64,000 bases of DNA. Source: Sphingobacteruim zhuxiongii (GTDB lineage Bacteria > Bacteroidota > Bacteroidia > Sphingobacteriales > Sphingobacteriaceae). The translations under genes were made by a program, and so were the position numbers. The DNA is taken from positions 1,550,001-1,614,000 of the forward strand of contig NZ_CP045652.1 of the NCBI RefSeq assembly GCF_009557615.1. Reading direction: 5' to 3'. The notes below the pieces were generated by a model. That model was not told the DNA's origin, did no database searches, and saw only the letters and a list, made by a program, of their open reading frames with translations. This document shows positions 16,852-24,534 of this stretch, one piece after another. Each line of letters opens with the position of its first letter. Position 1 is the first letter of the stretch.

Positions 16852-17832
16852 CTATTGCACCAAGAGGTTACATCCGCGAATATCCGAATTGTCAAATCGA
16901 CCTAGGATTTCAAAGGATCCATCGCTATGGAACTTTCCTAAATCCTGCGTCGCAATAAACGAACAGGAGTGATAATTGGCTAAATCAATGACATTTATTG
17001 CTCCTGTTTTTTTATTATCCAAAAGCGTAAGTGGATCATTAGTATCGCGAATAAGAATCTTCATCCAATTTGGTGTATGAAACAATCCTTCTCCATACGA
17101 ATAGCCTTGAGATAGTAATTCGGTCATTCCATATTCGGAATGAATACGAGGCACCCCAAATCCTGCTTTTAATACTTCATGCAGTTCATCCCGAATCATT
17201 TCCTTGCGTTTTCCCTTCATTCCACCCGTTTCCATAACGATAAGCTCGGGAAAATCAACCGAAAACTGCTCCACAAAATCTAAAAGTGCATAAGTCACGC
17301 CGAACAAAACGGTCTTTGTTCCTTTTTCCTTTAGCCTATTCAAGCGCTCAAATAAATCTTGATGGTTATATAAGAAGTAACCACTTTCCTCCATTACAGA
17401 ATGTTTAATTAAATCATCAACCATGTAAATCAAGGATGAGCCAGTACGCTCCAAATAGGATGGAAGCAAAGCTACAATTGCGATGTCCTTAACAGGGCAG
17501 TAAAACTGTTCAAAAGCCAAACGGAAGCTACGCTCATACAAGCCGCTATCGGCAACCAAGTGCTTACTAGTAATCATACCAGTCGTACCAGAACTGCTAA
17601 AAACCACTTCTGCTGTCAAACCCCTGGTAATAATATCTTGAGTTTTGAAAAATTGGATCGGCATAAACGGAATCTTAGCATAATGATCAATCGAGGAAAT
17701 TTCAATTCCTAAAATCTGAAGGTATTGCTGATAAATAGCCGTAGTTTCTGCCTGATGTTGAAAGACCGATATTGCACAGGCATTAAACTCGTCCTCCGAT
17801 TGAATTTGAAAGATTTGATCAAATAATTCCAT
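16852..17832 (-). CDS. LuxE/PaaK-like acyl-protein synthetase family protein
   Basis: A 326-residue member of the adenylate-forming ANL superfamily, of the LuxE type. The phosphate-binding loop VVFSSSGTTGMITSKH is at about 79-94, and other family motifs are METGGMKGKRKE, RIHSEYGMTELLSQGYSYG and a late DLGKFHSDGSFEILGRFDNSDIRG in which the hinge aspartate and arginine are seen. LuxE activates fatty acids for the bioluminescence reductase, but no LuxC, LuxD or luciferase operon is here. In Bacteroidota the family is probably used in cell-surface or secondary metabolism; the substrate is unknown. Confidence 0.85.
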   Translation of the reverse strand: MELFDQIFQIQSEDEFNACAISVFQHQAETTAIYQQYLQILGIEISSIDHYAKIPFMPIQFFKTQDIITRGLTAEVVFSSSGTTGMITSKHLVADSGLYERSFRLAFEQFYCPVKDIAIVALLPSYLERTGSSLIYMVDDLIKHSVMEESGYFLYNHQDLFERLNRLKEKGTKTVLFGVTYALLDFVEQFSVDFPELIVMETGGMKGKRKEMIRDELHEVLKAGFGVPRIHSEYGMTELLSQGYSYGEGLFHTPNWMKILIRDTNDPLTLLDNKKTGAINVIDLANYHSCSFIATQDLGKFHSDGSFEILGRFDNSDIRGCNLLVQ

Positions 17833-17837
17833 TGATG

Positions 17838-17845
17838 CAAATATA
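17838..17845 (-). promoter_or_regulatory. -7 element TATATTTG of the LuxE-like gene
   Basis: A perfect TAnnTTTG match on the reverse strand. It ends 5 bases before the ATG, so a leaderless mRNA is likely. Confidence 0.65.
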
Positions 17846-17999
17846 GAAGTTTAGAAAGTATTTAAGACCTAGAAAATAGTAGTTATGCCGAGGTCTGACT
17901 TTCTCTCGTCTGAGTAGCAAAAGAGCAAAGAAGCTTCAAGTTTTCAATCATATTTTTCGTTCATGAAAATGTCTTTTCAAACCGAATTTACGGAGCGAT

Positions 18000-18674
18000 T
18001 TAGCGCTTAATCAAGTCCTTATTTCGAAATGGATTATCTTTGATGTCCAGCTTTTTAACTTTTATACTTTCTTTCAGTTGATCATCAAGGATTCTAGAAT
18101 AATCGGGAGAAGCTTGCGTGGCGACGCTATAAAGAGATAAATGCCTTTTGATATCGGTAAAGCTTGCTGAATCGGCATGCACTTTAAATGCTTCTATACT
18201 TGGTTTGTATATGAGACGCGTAACTTGATCTGCGGCGGCGGCTGTCGCAATTGTTGCAGTACCCAATAATGCTTTTGCTGCAGCGTCGCTTAACGTGGGT
18301 TCGTCTGCAGGGTTATCATAGATTGGCCTGCCATTTTCATCCTTTCGAATATTCGGTCGATCGTCGTCAAACGAACTTTCTACTATTCCAATCCCTGTCT
18401 TAGCCATTCCCTCGTACAGCGCTATTTTCCGCTCGCGATCAAACTTCACTTTAATTTCTTTGATCGACGTTACGGGGATGTTTTTTGCGCCAGATTTGCC
18501 AATAACATCAATCGAATATTTGTTTACCTGTTGCAACAATCCTTTAATGGAGCCATTATCGGTTCTTACTGTTACTTGATATTCTTTAATGGATCGCTCA
18601 ATGCCTGTTTGGGCACATAAGTTCAGCTTTATAAAAAGACAACTGAAGAATAAAAGATATCTAAAGTGGGTCAT
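18000..18674 (-). CDS. Secreted protein of unknown function
   Basis: A 224-residue exported protein. I take the ATG that gives MTHFRYLLFFSCLFIKLNLC, a signal peptide; a longer frame upstream would bury it and is contradicted by a near-consensus -7 element (TATTTTTA) lying just before this ATG. The mature part begins with short beta-strand repeats (YQVTVRTDNGSIKGLLQQVN, YSIDVIGKSG, VTSIKEIKVKFDRE) that resemble an SH3-like small domain. A conserved small-residue helix (ALLGTATIATAAAADQ) follows. I do not recognise a family. Confidence 0.7.
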   Translation of the reverse strand: MTHFRYLLFFSCLFIKLNLCAQTGIERSIKEYQVTVRTDNGSIKGLLQQVNKYSIDVIGKSGAKNIPVTSIKEIKVKFDRERKIALYEGMAKTGIGIVESSFDDDRPNIRKDENGRPIYDNPADEPTLSDAAAKALLGTATIATAAAADQVTRLIYKPSIEAFKVHADSASFTDIKRHLSLYSVATQASPDYSRILDDQLKESIKVKKLDIKDNPFRNKDLIKR

Positions 18675-18889
18675 AAAGTTAATAATATTTCGTCGATGTA
18701 AAAATATGGATTTGTATTGTTTGTTTTTAAAGAAAGTTAAATTATAGCTAAACTTTCCAATAATTCGTGTCATCATGCGTCCTTGCGGTGTTTTGAGATA
18801 CCGATTTTGAACCTATAAATACGCGATATATAAAAGCTGTATTTAGGAAAGAACAAGAACAATCTAAATTATTAAGTTCACTACACCGA

Positions 18890-18975
18890 CTAATACATAC
18901 TAACTACTACTTGCTAATTACAGTATTTCACACTATACGACCAATTCTAAGTACTAAATATTAGCTACTAGTTAT
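18890..18975. repeat. Degenerate TACTA-type repeat cluster
   Basis: About ten TACTA, ACTAAATA or CTACTA-like units in 85 bases, read on the plus strand. They match the right end of the element near 14.15 kb in unit sequence but are more diverged, and I see no inverted partner nearby. Confidence 0.5.
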
Positions 18976-19049
18976 TTTCTCCATACATGCTTCGAGACAC
19001 AGCCGCTCGAGATTGGAAAAAATATGAACATTTTCGACGGAATTGTCAA

Positions 19050-19074
19050 TAAAAAAGCCCCGAAATTCGGGGCT
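19050..19074 (-). terminator. Terminator of fabG
   Basis: A GC-rich stem AGCCCCG/CGGGGCT with a 5-nt loop. On the reverse strand it is followed by a run of six T residues. Confidence 0.88.
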
Positions 19075-19098
19075 TCCATTATTATGTTTGTTCAATGC

Positions 19099-19842
19099 TT
19101 ACAACATTCCGCCGTCAACAGGAATTACTTGTCCAGTTACATAAGCAGAAAGATCAGATGCTAAGAAAACACAAGCATTTGCTACATCTTCAGGTTCGCC
19201 AGCGCGTTTTAGAGGGATATTTGCTTCCCATCCTGCTACTACTTTCGGATCTAATACATCTGTCATTTCTGTACGGATAAATCCTGGTGCGATAACATTT
19301 GTACGGATGTTTCTAGAACCTAATTCTTTTGCTAAGGATTTTGAGAAACCGATGATACCTGCTTTTGAAGCCGCATAGTTTGCTTGACCGGCGTTGCCTT
19401 GAACACCAACTACCGAACTCATATTGATAATACTTCCTTTACGGTTTTTCATCATCACTTTCGAAGCAGCTTTAGAAACATTAAATACTGACTTCAAATT
19501 GATATTAATTACGTCATCCCAGTTCTCTTCAGTCATACGCATCAATAGGCCGTCTTTAGTAATGCCGGCATTATTAACAACGATGTCTAGGGTTCCGAAA
19601 TCTGCGACAATATCATTTACTAATTTTTCAGCTTCATCAAATTTAGAGGCATCCGAACGGTAGCCTTTTACTTGTGTGCCAAAGGCTTGTAGCTCTTGTT
19701 CTAGCGCTTGTCCTTTCTCTACAGAAGATAAGTAAGTAAACGCAACGTTTGCACCATGTTGTGCAAAAACCTCTGCAATTTTTCTTCCTATTCCTTTCGA
19801 TGCACCTGTCACTAAGGCTGTTTTTCCGGCTAACAATTTCAT
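19099..19842 (-). CDS. fabG: 3-oxoacyl-[acyl-carrier-protein] reductase
   Basis: A 247-residue short-chain dehydrogenase that reduces 3-oxoacyl-ACP with NADPH in fatty acid elongation. The cofactor loop TGASKGIG is at 12-19, NNAG at 90-93, and the catalytic set is S142 or S143, Y156 and K160 (YAASK). The family C-terminus, from ASDLSAYVTGQVIPVDGGM, is intact. It is a single-gene unit with a good promoter and a GC-rich terminator, divergent from mqo. Other short-chain dehydrogenases look similar, but length and motifs favour FabG. Confidence 0.93.
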   Translation of the reverse strand: MKLLAGKTALVTGASKGIGRKIAEVFAQHGANVAFTYLSSVEKGQALEQELQAFGTQVKGYRSDASKFDEAEKLVNDIVADFGTLDIVVNNAGITKDGLLMRMTEENWDDVININLKSVFNVSKAASKVMMKNRKGSIINMSSVVGVQGNAGQANYAASKAGIIGFSKSLAKELGSRNIRTNVIAPGFIRTEMTDVLDPKVVAGWEANIPLKRAGEPEDVANACVFLASDLSAYVTGQVIPVDGGML

Positions 19843-19877
19843 ATGTATTTCTAATTAAATGCTTGTTAAATGAACCA

Positions 19878-19908
19878 CAAAAGTGGAAAATAAACTGCAT
19901 AATACAAA
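19878..19908 (-). promoter_or_regulatory. Promoter of fabG with both elements
   Basis: On the reverse strand a TTTG (-33) is separated by 19 bases from CACTTTTG, one base off the -7 consensus TAnnTTTG. The predicted leader is about 30 nt. Confidence 0.65.
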
Positions 19909-20029
19909 AAATGTTGTTGAATAGGAAGATGAAGATTTATTTTTTTGAGCCAGAAACCTGTATTTCTTTAATCAGAGCGGGGAAATTTTGATAAAATCAC
20001 AAATATCTGATATGTTTCTGACAAAATTA

Positions 20030-20061
20030 TTCGCTTATATATAAAGCGAATATTAATTTTG
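20030..20061 (+). promoter_or_regulatory. Promoter of mqo with overlapping inverted repeat
   Basis: The -7 element TAATTTTG is at 20054-20061; a TTCG, one base off the -33 TTTG, lies exactly 20 bases upstream. The spacer is filled by an inverted repeat, TTCGCTT and AAGCGAA with a 7-base AT centre (20030-20050). Such a repeat between the two promoter elements is a likely operator. Confidence 0.55.
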
Positions 20062-20080
20062 TAACTCATTTAAAAATCAA

Positions 20081-21577
20081 ATGGGTAAGAAAACTAAGAA
20101 AACGGAAGTAGACGTCGTTTTGATTGGTGCTGGTATCATGAGTGCTACTCTAGGCACATTAATAAACGAGTTGAGTCCGGATATTAATATTGAGATTTTA
20201 GAACGTCTTGATGTTGTGGCGGCAGAGAGCTCCGACGCATGGAATAACGCCGGAACGGGTCACTCGGCGCTTTGTGAGTTAAACTATACTCCAGAGCAAG
20301 CTGATGGTTCTGTTAAGATTGATAAGGCAATTAGCATTGCTGAACAATATGAGGTATCCAAGCAGTTTTGGTCTTACTTAGTTGAAAAAGGAATTATTAA
20401 GAATCCAAGTCATTTTATTCGTCAAGTGCCTCATATGTCGGCTGTATTTGGTGAAAAAGATGTTCGTTTCTTGAAAACAAGATTTGAAACGCTAACGCAG
20501 CAAAATCTGTTTAAGGGAATGGAGTATACGGAGGATAAACAACAATTGCAAGATTGGGTTCCTTTGATGATGGAAGGTAGAGATGCTAGCGAACAGGTTG
20601 CGGCGACAAAGATGGACATCGGTACAGATGTAAACTTTGGTGCTTTAACTAGAGATCTAGTTTCTTATTTAGATGGAAAAGATAACATTAAGCTTTCCTT
20701 AAATCAGGAAGTAAAAGATATTGATCGGGAGGATGATGGACGTTGGGAAATCGAAGTTAAGGATTTAGCGACAGGTGAGAAACGTGAAATCTTAGCGAAA
20801 TTTGTATTTATCGGTGCGGGTGGTCACTCTCTATTACTTCTAGAGCGTTCAGGTATTCCTGAGGCAAAGGGTTATGGTGGATTCCCTGTTGGTGGCCAAT
20901 GGCTACGTTGTACAAACGAGGATATTATCAACGCGCATCATGCAAAGGTTTATGGTAAGGCGTCGGTTGGAGCTCCTCCAATGTCGGTTCCTCACTTAGA
21001 TACGCGTTACATCGACGGAAAGCAAGCGCTATTATTCGGACCATATGCAGGTTTTTCAACAAAATTCTTGAAAAAAGGATCGTATTTTGATTTACCAGCT
21101 TCGATTAAATTATCAAATATTCGTCCGATGTTATCTGCAGGTCTTGATAACCTACCATTGACGAAATATCTAATTACTGAGGTGATGAAAAAACCTCAAG
21201 ATAAATTGGATGCTTTGAAACAATTTATGCCTACAGCGAAAATGGAAGATTGGCAAATTGAAAAAGCAGGACAACGTGTGCAGGTAATTAAGAAAGATCC
21301 TAAGCATGGTGGTATCCTTGAATTCGGAACTGAAGTTGTTTCTAGTGCTGATGGTTCTATTGCCGCATTATTAGGGGCTTCTCCAGGTGCGTCGACTTCG
21401 GTTGCTATTATGATCAACTTGTTGAAAAGATGTTTCCCTGATCGCGCAAAATCAGATCCATATCGTAAGAAATTACGCGAGATGATCCCGACTTGGGGTA
21501 AGAAGTTAAACGATGATGCGGACTTATGTCAAGCGACACGCGAACGTACGCACCGTTTATTGAATTTAGATAAATAG
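20081..21577 (+). CDS. mqo: Malate:quinone oxidoreductase
   Basis: A 498-residue FAD-dependent membrane-associated enzyme that oxidises malate to oxaloacetate and passes electrons to menaquinone. The FAD loop GAGIMS is at 16-21, and the family block ESSDAWNNAGTGHSALCELN is complete. Length is normal. It replaces or complements NAD-dependent malate dehydrogenase and links to the menaquinone genes in the window. Directly after its stop codon begins the TPP riboswitch of the next operon, only about 13 bases away, so mqo has no room for a terminator of its own. Confidence 0.95.
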   Translation: MGKKTKKTEVDVVLIGAGIMSATLGTLINELSPDINIEILERLDVVAAESSDAWNNAGTGHSALCELNYTPEQADGSVKIDKAISIAEQYEVSKQFWSYLVEKGIIKNPSHFIRQVPHMSAVFGEKDVRFLKTRFETLTQQNLFKGMEYTEDKQQLQDWVPLMMEGRDASEQVAATKMDIGTDVNFGALTRDLVSYLDGKDNIKLSLNQEVKDIDREDDGRWEIEVKDLATGEKREILAKFVFIGAGGHSLLLLERSGIPEAKGYGGFPVGGQWLRCTNEDIINAHHAKVYGKASVGAPPMSVPHLDTRYIDGKQALLFGPYAGFSTKFLKKGSYFDLPASIKLSNIRPMLSAGLDNLPLTKYLITEVMKKPQDKLDALKQFMPTAKMEDWQIEKAGQRVQVIKKDPKHGGILEFGTEVVSSADGSIAALLGASPGASTSVAIMINLLKRCFPDRAKSDPYRKKLREMIPTWGKKLNDDADLCQATRERTHRLLNLDK

Positions 21578-21589
21578 ATTTTATTAAAC

Positions 21590-21690
21590 TTATGGGGTGC
21601 TTGTTTCGAATATCGAAATCGGCTGAGATTATACCCAATACCTTAAATGGTACAACCTGATCCAGGTAATGCTGGCGTAGGGAGAAAGGA
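21590..21690 (+). promoter_or_regulatory. TPP (THI-element) riboswitch
   Basis: The conserved THI parts are plain: GGGGTGC at 21594-21600, GGCTGAGAT at 21621-21629 with ACCC soon after, and the second sensor half ACCTGATCCAGGTAATGCTGG followed by GCGTAGGGA. It binds thiamine pyrophosphate and should turn off the downstream transporter gene when thiamine is plentiful. Its expression platform is the terminator that follows. Confidence 0.95.
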
Positions 21691-21704
21691 TCTTGTTATT
21701 ATAT

Positions 21705-21752
21705 AACATCCATAAGTTTTGTTTTAGGACATAATTTATGGATGTTTTTTTT
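21705..21752 (+). terminator. Riboswitch-controlled terminator before pnuT
   Basis: A perfect 11-bp stem (21705-21715 with 21736-21746), a 20-nt loop and eight T residues. It lies 15 bases after the TPP aptamer, so it is the expression platform for transcriptional attenuation. The stem includes an in-frame ATG, which therefore is unlikely to be the true start of pnuT. Confidence 0.85.
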
Positions 21753-22355
21753 ATGGATTTTTGGAAAGCTTTGCTGGAAACGACAGCATTAGAACGATTT
21801 TCAGTGATTTGCAGCATTATCCAAGTTTTACTCTCTCGGAATAATAAGGTTTCAAACTATTTCTTTGGTATTTTTGGCATATTGACAGGTATGTACGTGT
21901 TGTTAGGAGCAAAACTATATGCTGAGATCGCATTGAATATGTATTATTTGCTGATGAGTGTTTACGGTTGGTGGTATTGGATGGCAAACAAAAAAGCGCG
22001 TGAACAACCTATTAGTTTTTGCCAGCGAAAAGACTGGGTCGTTGTAGGTTCTATTGTCGGTGTCGGTTTTTTCGTGCTTTATTCTGTTTTATACTTTTTT
22101 ACGGATTCAGATGTACCGATTTGGGATGCTTGGGTTTCTGCAACCGCATGGGCGGGAATGTGGCTCTTAGCAAAGCGGAAAATTGAAAATTGGATTCTTT
22201 TGAATATCAGTAATGCTTTTGCGATACCTCTATTAATTCATAAGGATTTGTATTTATTTGCGGCCCTTACCTGCTTTTTATTTATTGTTGCTATTTTCGG
22301 ATTTTTGAAATGGCAATCCATTATGCGAAATCAAAAACAAATTGAGTATGCTTAG
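21753..22355 (+). CDS. pnuT: PnuT thiamine transporter (PnuC family)
   Basis: A 200-residue inner membrane protein of the PnuC vitamin transporter family with about seven transmembrane helices. Family features include the segment YFFGIFGILTGMYVLL, the pattern MSVYGWWYWMANKK and WILLNISNAFAIPLLIHKD near the end, where the conserved WxxxNxxN-like residues sit. PnuC moves nicotinamide riboside; the TPP riboswitch points to thiamine, hence PnuT. I take the ATG after the terminator T-run and not the one inside the stem, five codons upstream. The next gene overlaps its end. Confidence 0.88.
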   Translation: MDFWKALLETTALERFSVICSIIQVLLSRNNKVSNYFFGIFGILTGMYVLLGAKLYAEIALNMYYLLMSVYGWWYWMANKKAREQPISFCQRKDWVVVGSIVGVGFFVLYSVLYFFTDSDVPIWDAWVSATAWAGMWLLAKRKIENWILLNISNAFAIPLLIHKDLYLFAALTCFLFIVAIFGFLKWQSIMRNQKQIEYA

Positions 22356-23427
22356 TTCTGAACAAATTTTAACGATTAAAGAGGCGCAATCGGAAGCGAT
22401 ACATAAAAAGTCCTTAACTGCCAATCAGTTAAAACTAGCATATGATAATAACTGGTTCAACCTTTGGGTACCTAAGGAGTACGGCGGTAAGGAAGCAAAA
22501 TTGGGAGATGGGTTGGCATTATTAGAGGCATTAGCTTACGAGGACGGCGGGTTTGCTTGGACCGTTACGCTTTGTTCTGGGGCGAATATGTTTGCCGGCT
22601 TTTTGGAGCCTGGGCTTGCACAGGAACTCTTTAATAAGAAAGATATATGTTGGGGTGGAAGCGGTCGAGCGTCTGGAACGGCAAATTGGGACGGTGAGCA
22701 TTATGTACTACGTGGCGAGTGGCAGTACGCTACTGGAGCTCCTCATCTTACGCATTTTACTTTAAATGCTCGCTTATTTGAACATGGGCAAGCAGTATAT
22801 GATAAAAATGGAGAACCAAAAGTGTCGTCGTTCTTTGTACCGCGAGATCAGGTCTTAGTTCATTATGATTGGACTTCCTTTGGATTAGAGTGTACAGCGA
22901 GTCATAGTTTCTCTCTACAAGATGTTGGCGTACCGAAAAGCCATGCTTTCTCACTGGGTCCACAAGCAAAGACTTCACAGTCGCCTCTATTTGAACTTCC
23001 ATTTATGCCATTCGCAGAATTAACACTAGTAGTTAATTATATAGGTATGTTTCGTCGTTTTCTGGATTTAGTGGAGCGCTATTTTTTTGAAAAGGCAAAA
23101 GATACAGAATGGGCAAAGCAATACAGCAAAGATAGATTTAAGCTACTTGATGGCTTCCAAGTTGATTTTGAGCAACGTAGGGGGCATGTTTTTAAACTTG
23201 CGGAACAGATATGGTCAAATATATTATCTGATGCTGTAGAGGCAAATACGATGATTTATGAAGAATTATCTGTTGAAGCTCGTTCTTTTGTTGCCGATAT
23301 GCGTCAACAAGTTGTTCAACTATTTCCATTGCTTGGTATTCTTGCTTCTCAAATGGAGAATGAACTAAATATCGTATTCCGAAACATCTTTACAGCAAGT
23401 CAGCACAGTTTATTGAATGGCAGATAA
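22348..23427 (+). CDS. Acyl-CoA dehydrogenase-like flavoprotein
   Basis: A 359-residue protein with the acyl-CoA dehydrogenase fold: the N-terminal helical domain (LYNNWFNLWVPKEYGG-like segment), the flavin-contacting middle beta domain (GGSGRASGTANWDG, then WQYATGAPHLTH) and a C-terminal four-helix domain. The catalytic glutamate of true dehydrogenases is not evident, and the type resembles the group of flavin monooxygenases that share this fold. The ATG overlaps the end of pnuT by 8 bases, so it is translated with the thiamine transporter and falls under TPP control. Its role in thiamine use is unknown. Confidence 0.82.
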   Translation: MLSSEQILTIKEAQSEAIHKKSLTANQLKLAYDNNWFNLWVPKEYGGKEAKLGDGLALLEALAYEDGGFAWTVTLCSGANMFAGFLEPGLAQELFNKKDICWGGSGRASGTANWDGEHYVLRGEWQYATGAPHLTHFTLNARLFEHGQAVYDKNGEPKVSSFFVPRDQVLVHYDWTSFGLECTASHSFSLQDVGVPKSHAFSLGPQAKTSQSPLFELPFMPFAELTLVVNYIGMFRRFLDLVERYFFEKAKDTEWAKQYSKDRFKLLDGFQVDFEQRRGHVFKLAEQIWSNILSDAVEANTMIYEELSVEARSFVADMRQQVVQLFPLLGILASQMENELNIVFRNIFTASQHSLLNGR

Positions 23428-23488
23428 TAGCAAGTTTGTCAGCGGTACATATTGCGAAGTCCGTATGAGATGATTTCTGAAAGCTATC

Positions 23489-24268
23489 TTAACAGTCGAA
23501 TTGTCGATTCGTCTCATAGCCTATTTTTGAACCAGAAAGATTGAATATCAAGCGTTCTTCTTCATAGTCTCGCGGACTTGAGAAGATAAAGTCTGGTTGC
23601 CCATCATGGTCTAAATCACCAATGAATTTGAGCTCGGTTTGCGTATCATTGTATTGATCTTGAACAATTAAATTGCGAATAAATTGGTCACCCTCGTATA
23701 ATTCTAATTTATAGGGAGCAACGCCGTTATTTTCGCGATCGTCGAATTGACGACCCGAGGCTTTAATTTGAAAATTTCGACCTCCGAAGGAAAACTTACT
23801 GACTTCCGTTGGGTTTAAGACTAAACGTTCAAGTTTTACACTATCTACTTTCCCATTTTTAATTTCATTCAGTTTAAAGAAGGCAAGTGTATATTCAGAT
23901 GCAACAAGGGTTTCTGTAGGTAATCCTGAACAAGGGTCTTCGGCTTCATGTTCGATGTGATAAGGAATTCGACCAACGTGATACTGATTATCTTTCTTGT
24001 ACAAAGCTACCCAAGTGCTGTCAATCTGCTTTTCTATAGATTCAAAAGATTCCCATATTCTGTATCTTGATGGAAGCAGGATATTGCCTTCCGACAGACT
24101 ATCAATAGGTACTGCTGAAACCGTAGGTTTTTCCACTAAGGCCAAATTAACGGAAGTATCTGCTAATACTGTTGAATCATTTGTTTGTGTTGCGGGGGAA
24201 TTAGCCATGTTACAAGCAGCACAGAACAATCCTGTACAAAGGATAAAGAAGCTAAATGTTTTCTTCAT
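23489..24268 (-). CDS. Lipoprotein of unknown function
   Basis: A 259-residue lipoprotein: the signal MKKTFSFFILCTGLFCAAC ends in a lipobox with the lipidated cysteine at residue 19. A low-complexity Ser/Thr/Asn/Asp linker follows. Near the C-terminus, FIGDLDHDGQPDFIFSS holds an EF-hand-like DxDxD loop of the kind seen in FG-GAP repeats, so calcium binding is likely. I do not recognise the rest. It stands between the acyl-CoA-dehydrogenase-like gene (converging) and the small peptide gene, with no clear operon partner. Confidence 0.85.
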   Translation of the reverse strand: MKKTFSFFILCTGLFCAACNMANSPATQTNDSTVLADTSVNLALVEKPTVSAVPIDSLSEGNILLPSRYRIWESFESIEKQIDSTWVALYKKDNQYHVGRIPYHIEHEAEDPCSGLPTETLVASEYTLAFFKLNEIKNGKVDSVKLERLVLNPTEVSKFSFGGRNFQIKASGRQFDDRENNGVAPYKLELYEGDQFIRNLIVQDQYNDTQTELKFIGDLDHDGQPDFIFSSPRDYEEERLIFNLSGSKIGYETNRQFDC

Positions 24269-24368
24269 AGATGTGATCTATTTAGCTTAAAATTATGAAA
24301 AATTATTGATTCTATTGTGTTAAGGAGGTTTCCTTTAGGGAGAGGTTGTAATAAAGTATGGGTGGATT

Positions 24369-24461
24369 TTAATCCTCCTCAGAATTAAAATCATCACCAT
24401 CATACATTAACTCGAACATGATCGTCGGGATCTCTGTTACTAATACTTCATCTTTTATCAT
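24369..24461 (-). CDS. Small acidic peptide, 30 residues
   Basis: A short open frame that begins with MIKDEVLVTEIPTIM and ends with FELMYDGDDFNSEED. Nine of its thirty residues are Asp or Glu. The start is preceded by an A-rich leader (AAAAAAGAAAAG) typical of translated genes in this phylum. It lies 73 bases downstream of the FAD/NAD(P)-binding gene on the same strand. Its tail YDGDDFN resembles YDGQNFN at the extreme C-terminus of that protein. No hydrophobic signal is present. It may be a peptide substrate or a regulator of the enzyme, or a duplicated gene end; the coding call itself is inference. Confidence 0.5.
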   Translation of the reverse strand: MIKDEVLVTEIPTIMFELMYDGDDFNSEED

Positions 24462-24534
24462 ATCTTTTCTTTTTTATTGATACGAAGATAGGGGAGTATT
24501 TTGATCTATATATTAATGATGTGTTAAGCTTATG

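Larger units (their letters stand above)
18675..19098. other. Intergenic region with TACTA repeats
   Basis: This gap lies between two reverse-strand genes. The left part is the promoter and leader of the secreted protein gene. The middle (about 18890-18975) is a degenerate cluster of TACTA/CTAAATA units of the same kind as the element at 13.9-14.2 kb. The right part holds the fabG terminator. I found no open frame of note. Confidence 0.5.

Noticed and set aside
16852..17832. LuxE-like gene as part of a bioluminescence operon
   Set aside because: No luxC, luxD, luxA or luxB gene is present; the luciferase-like gene 10 kb away is of the general YhbW type.
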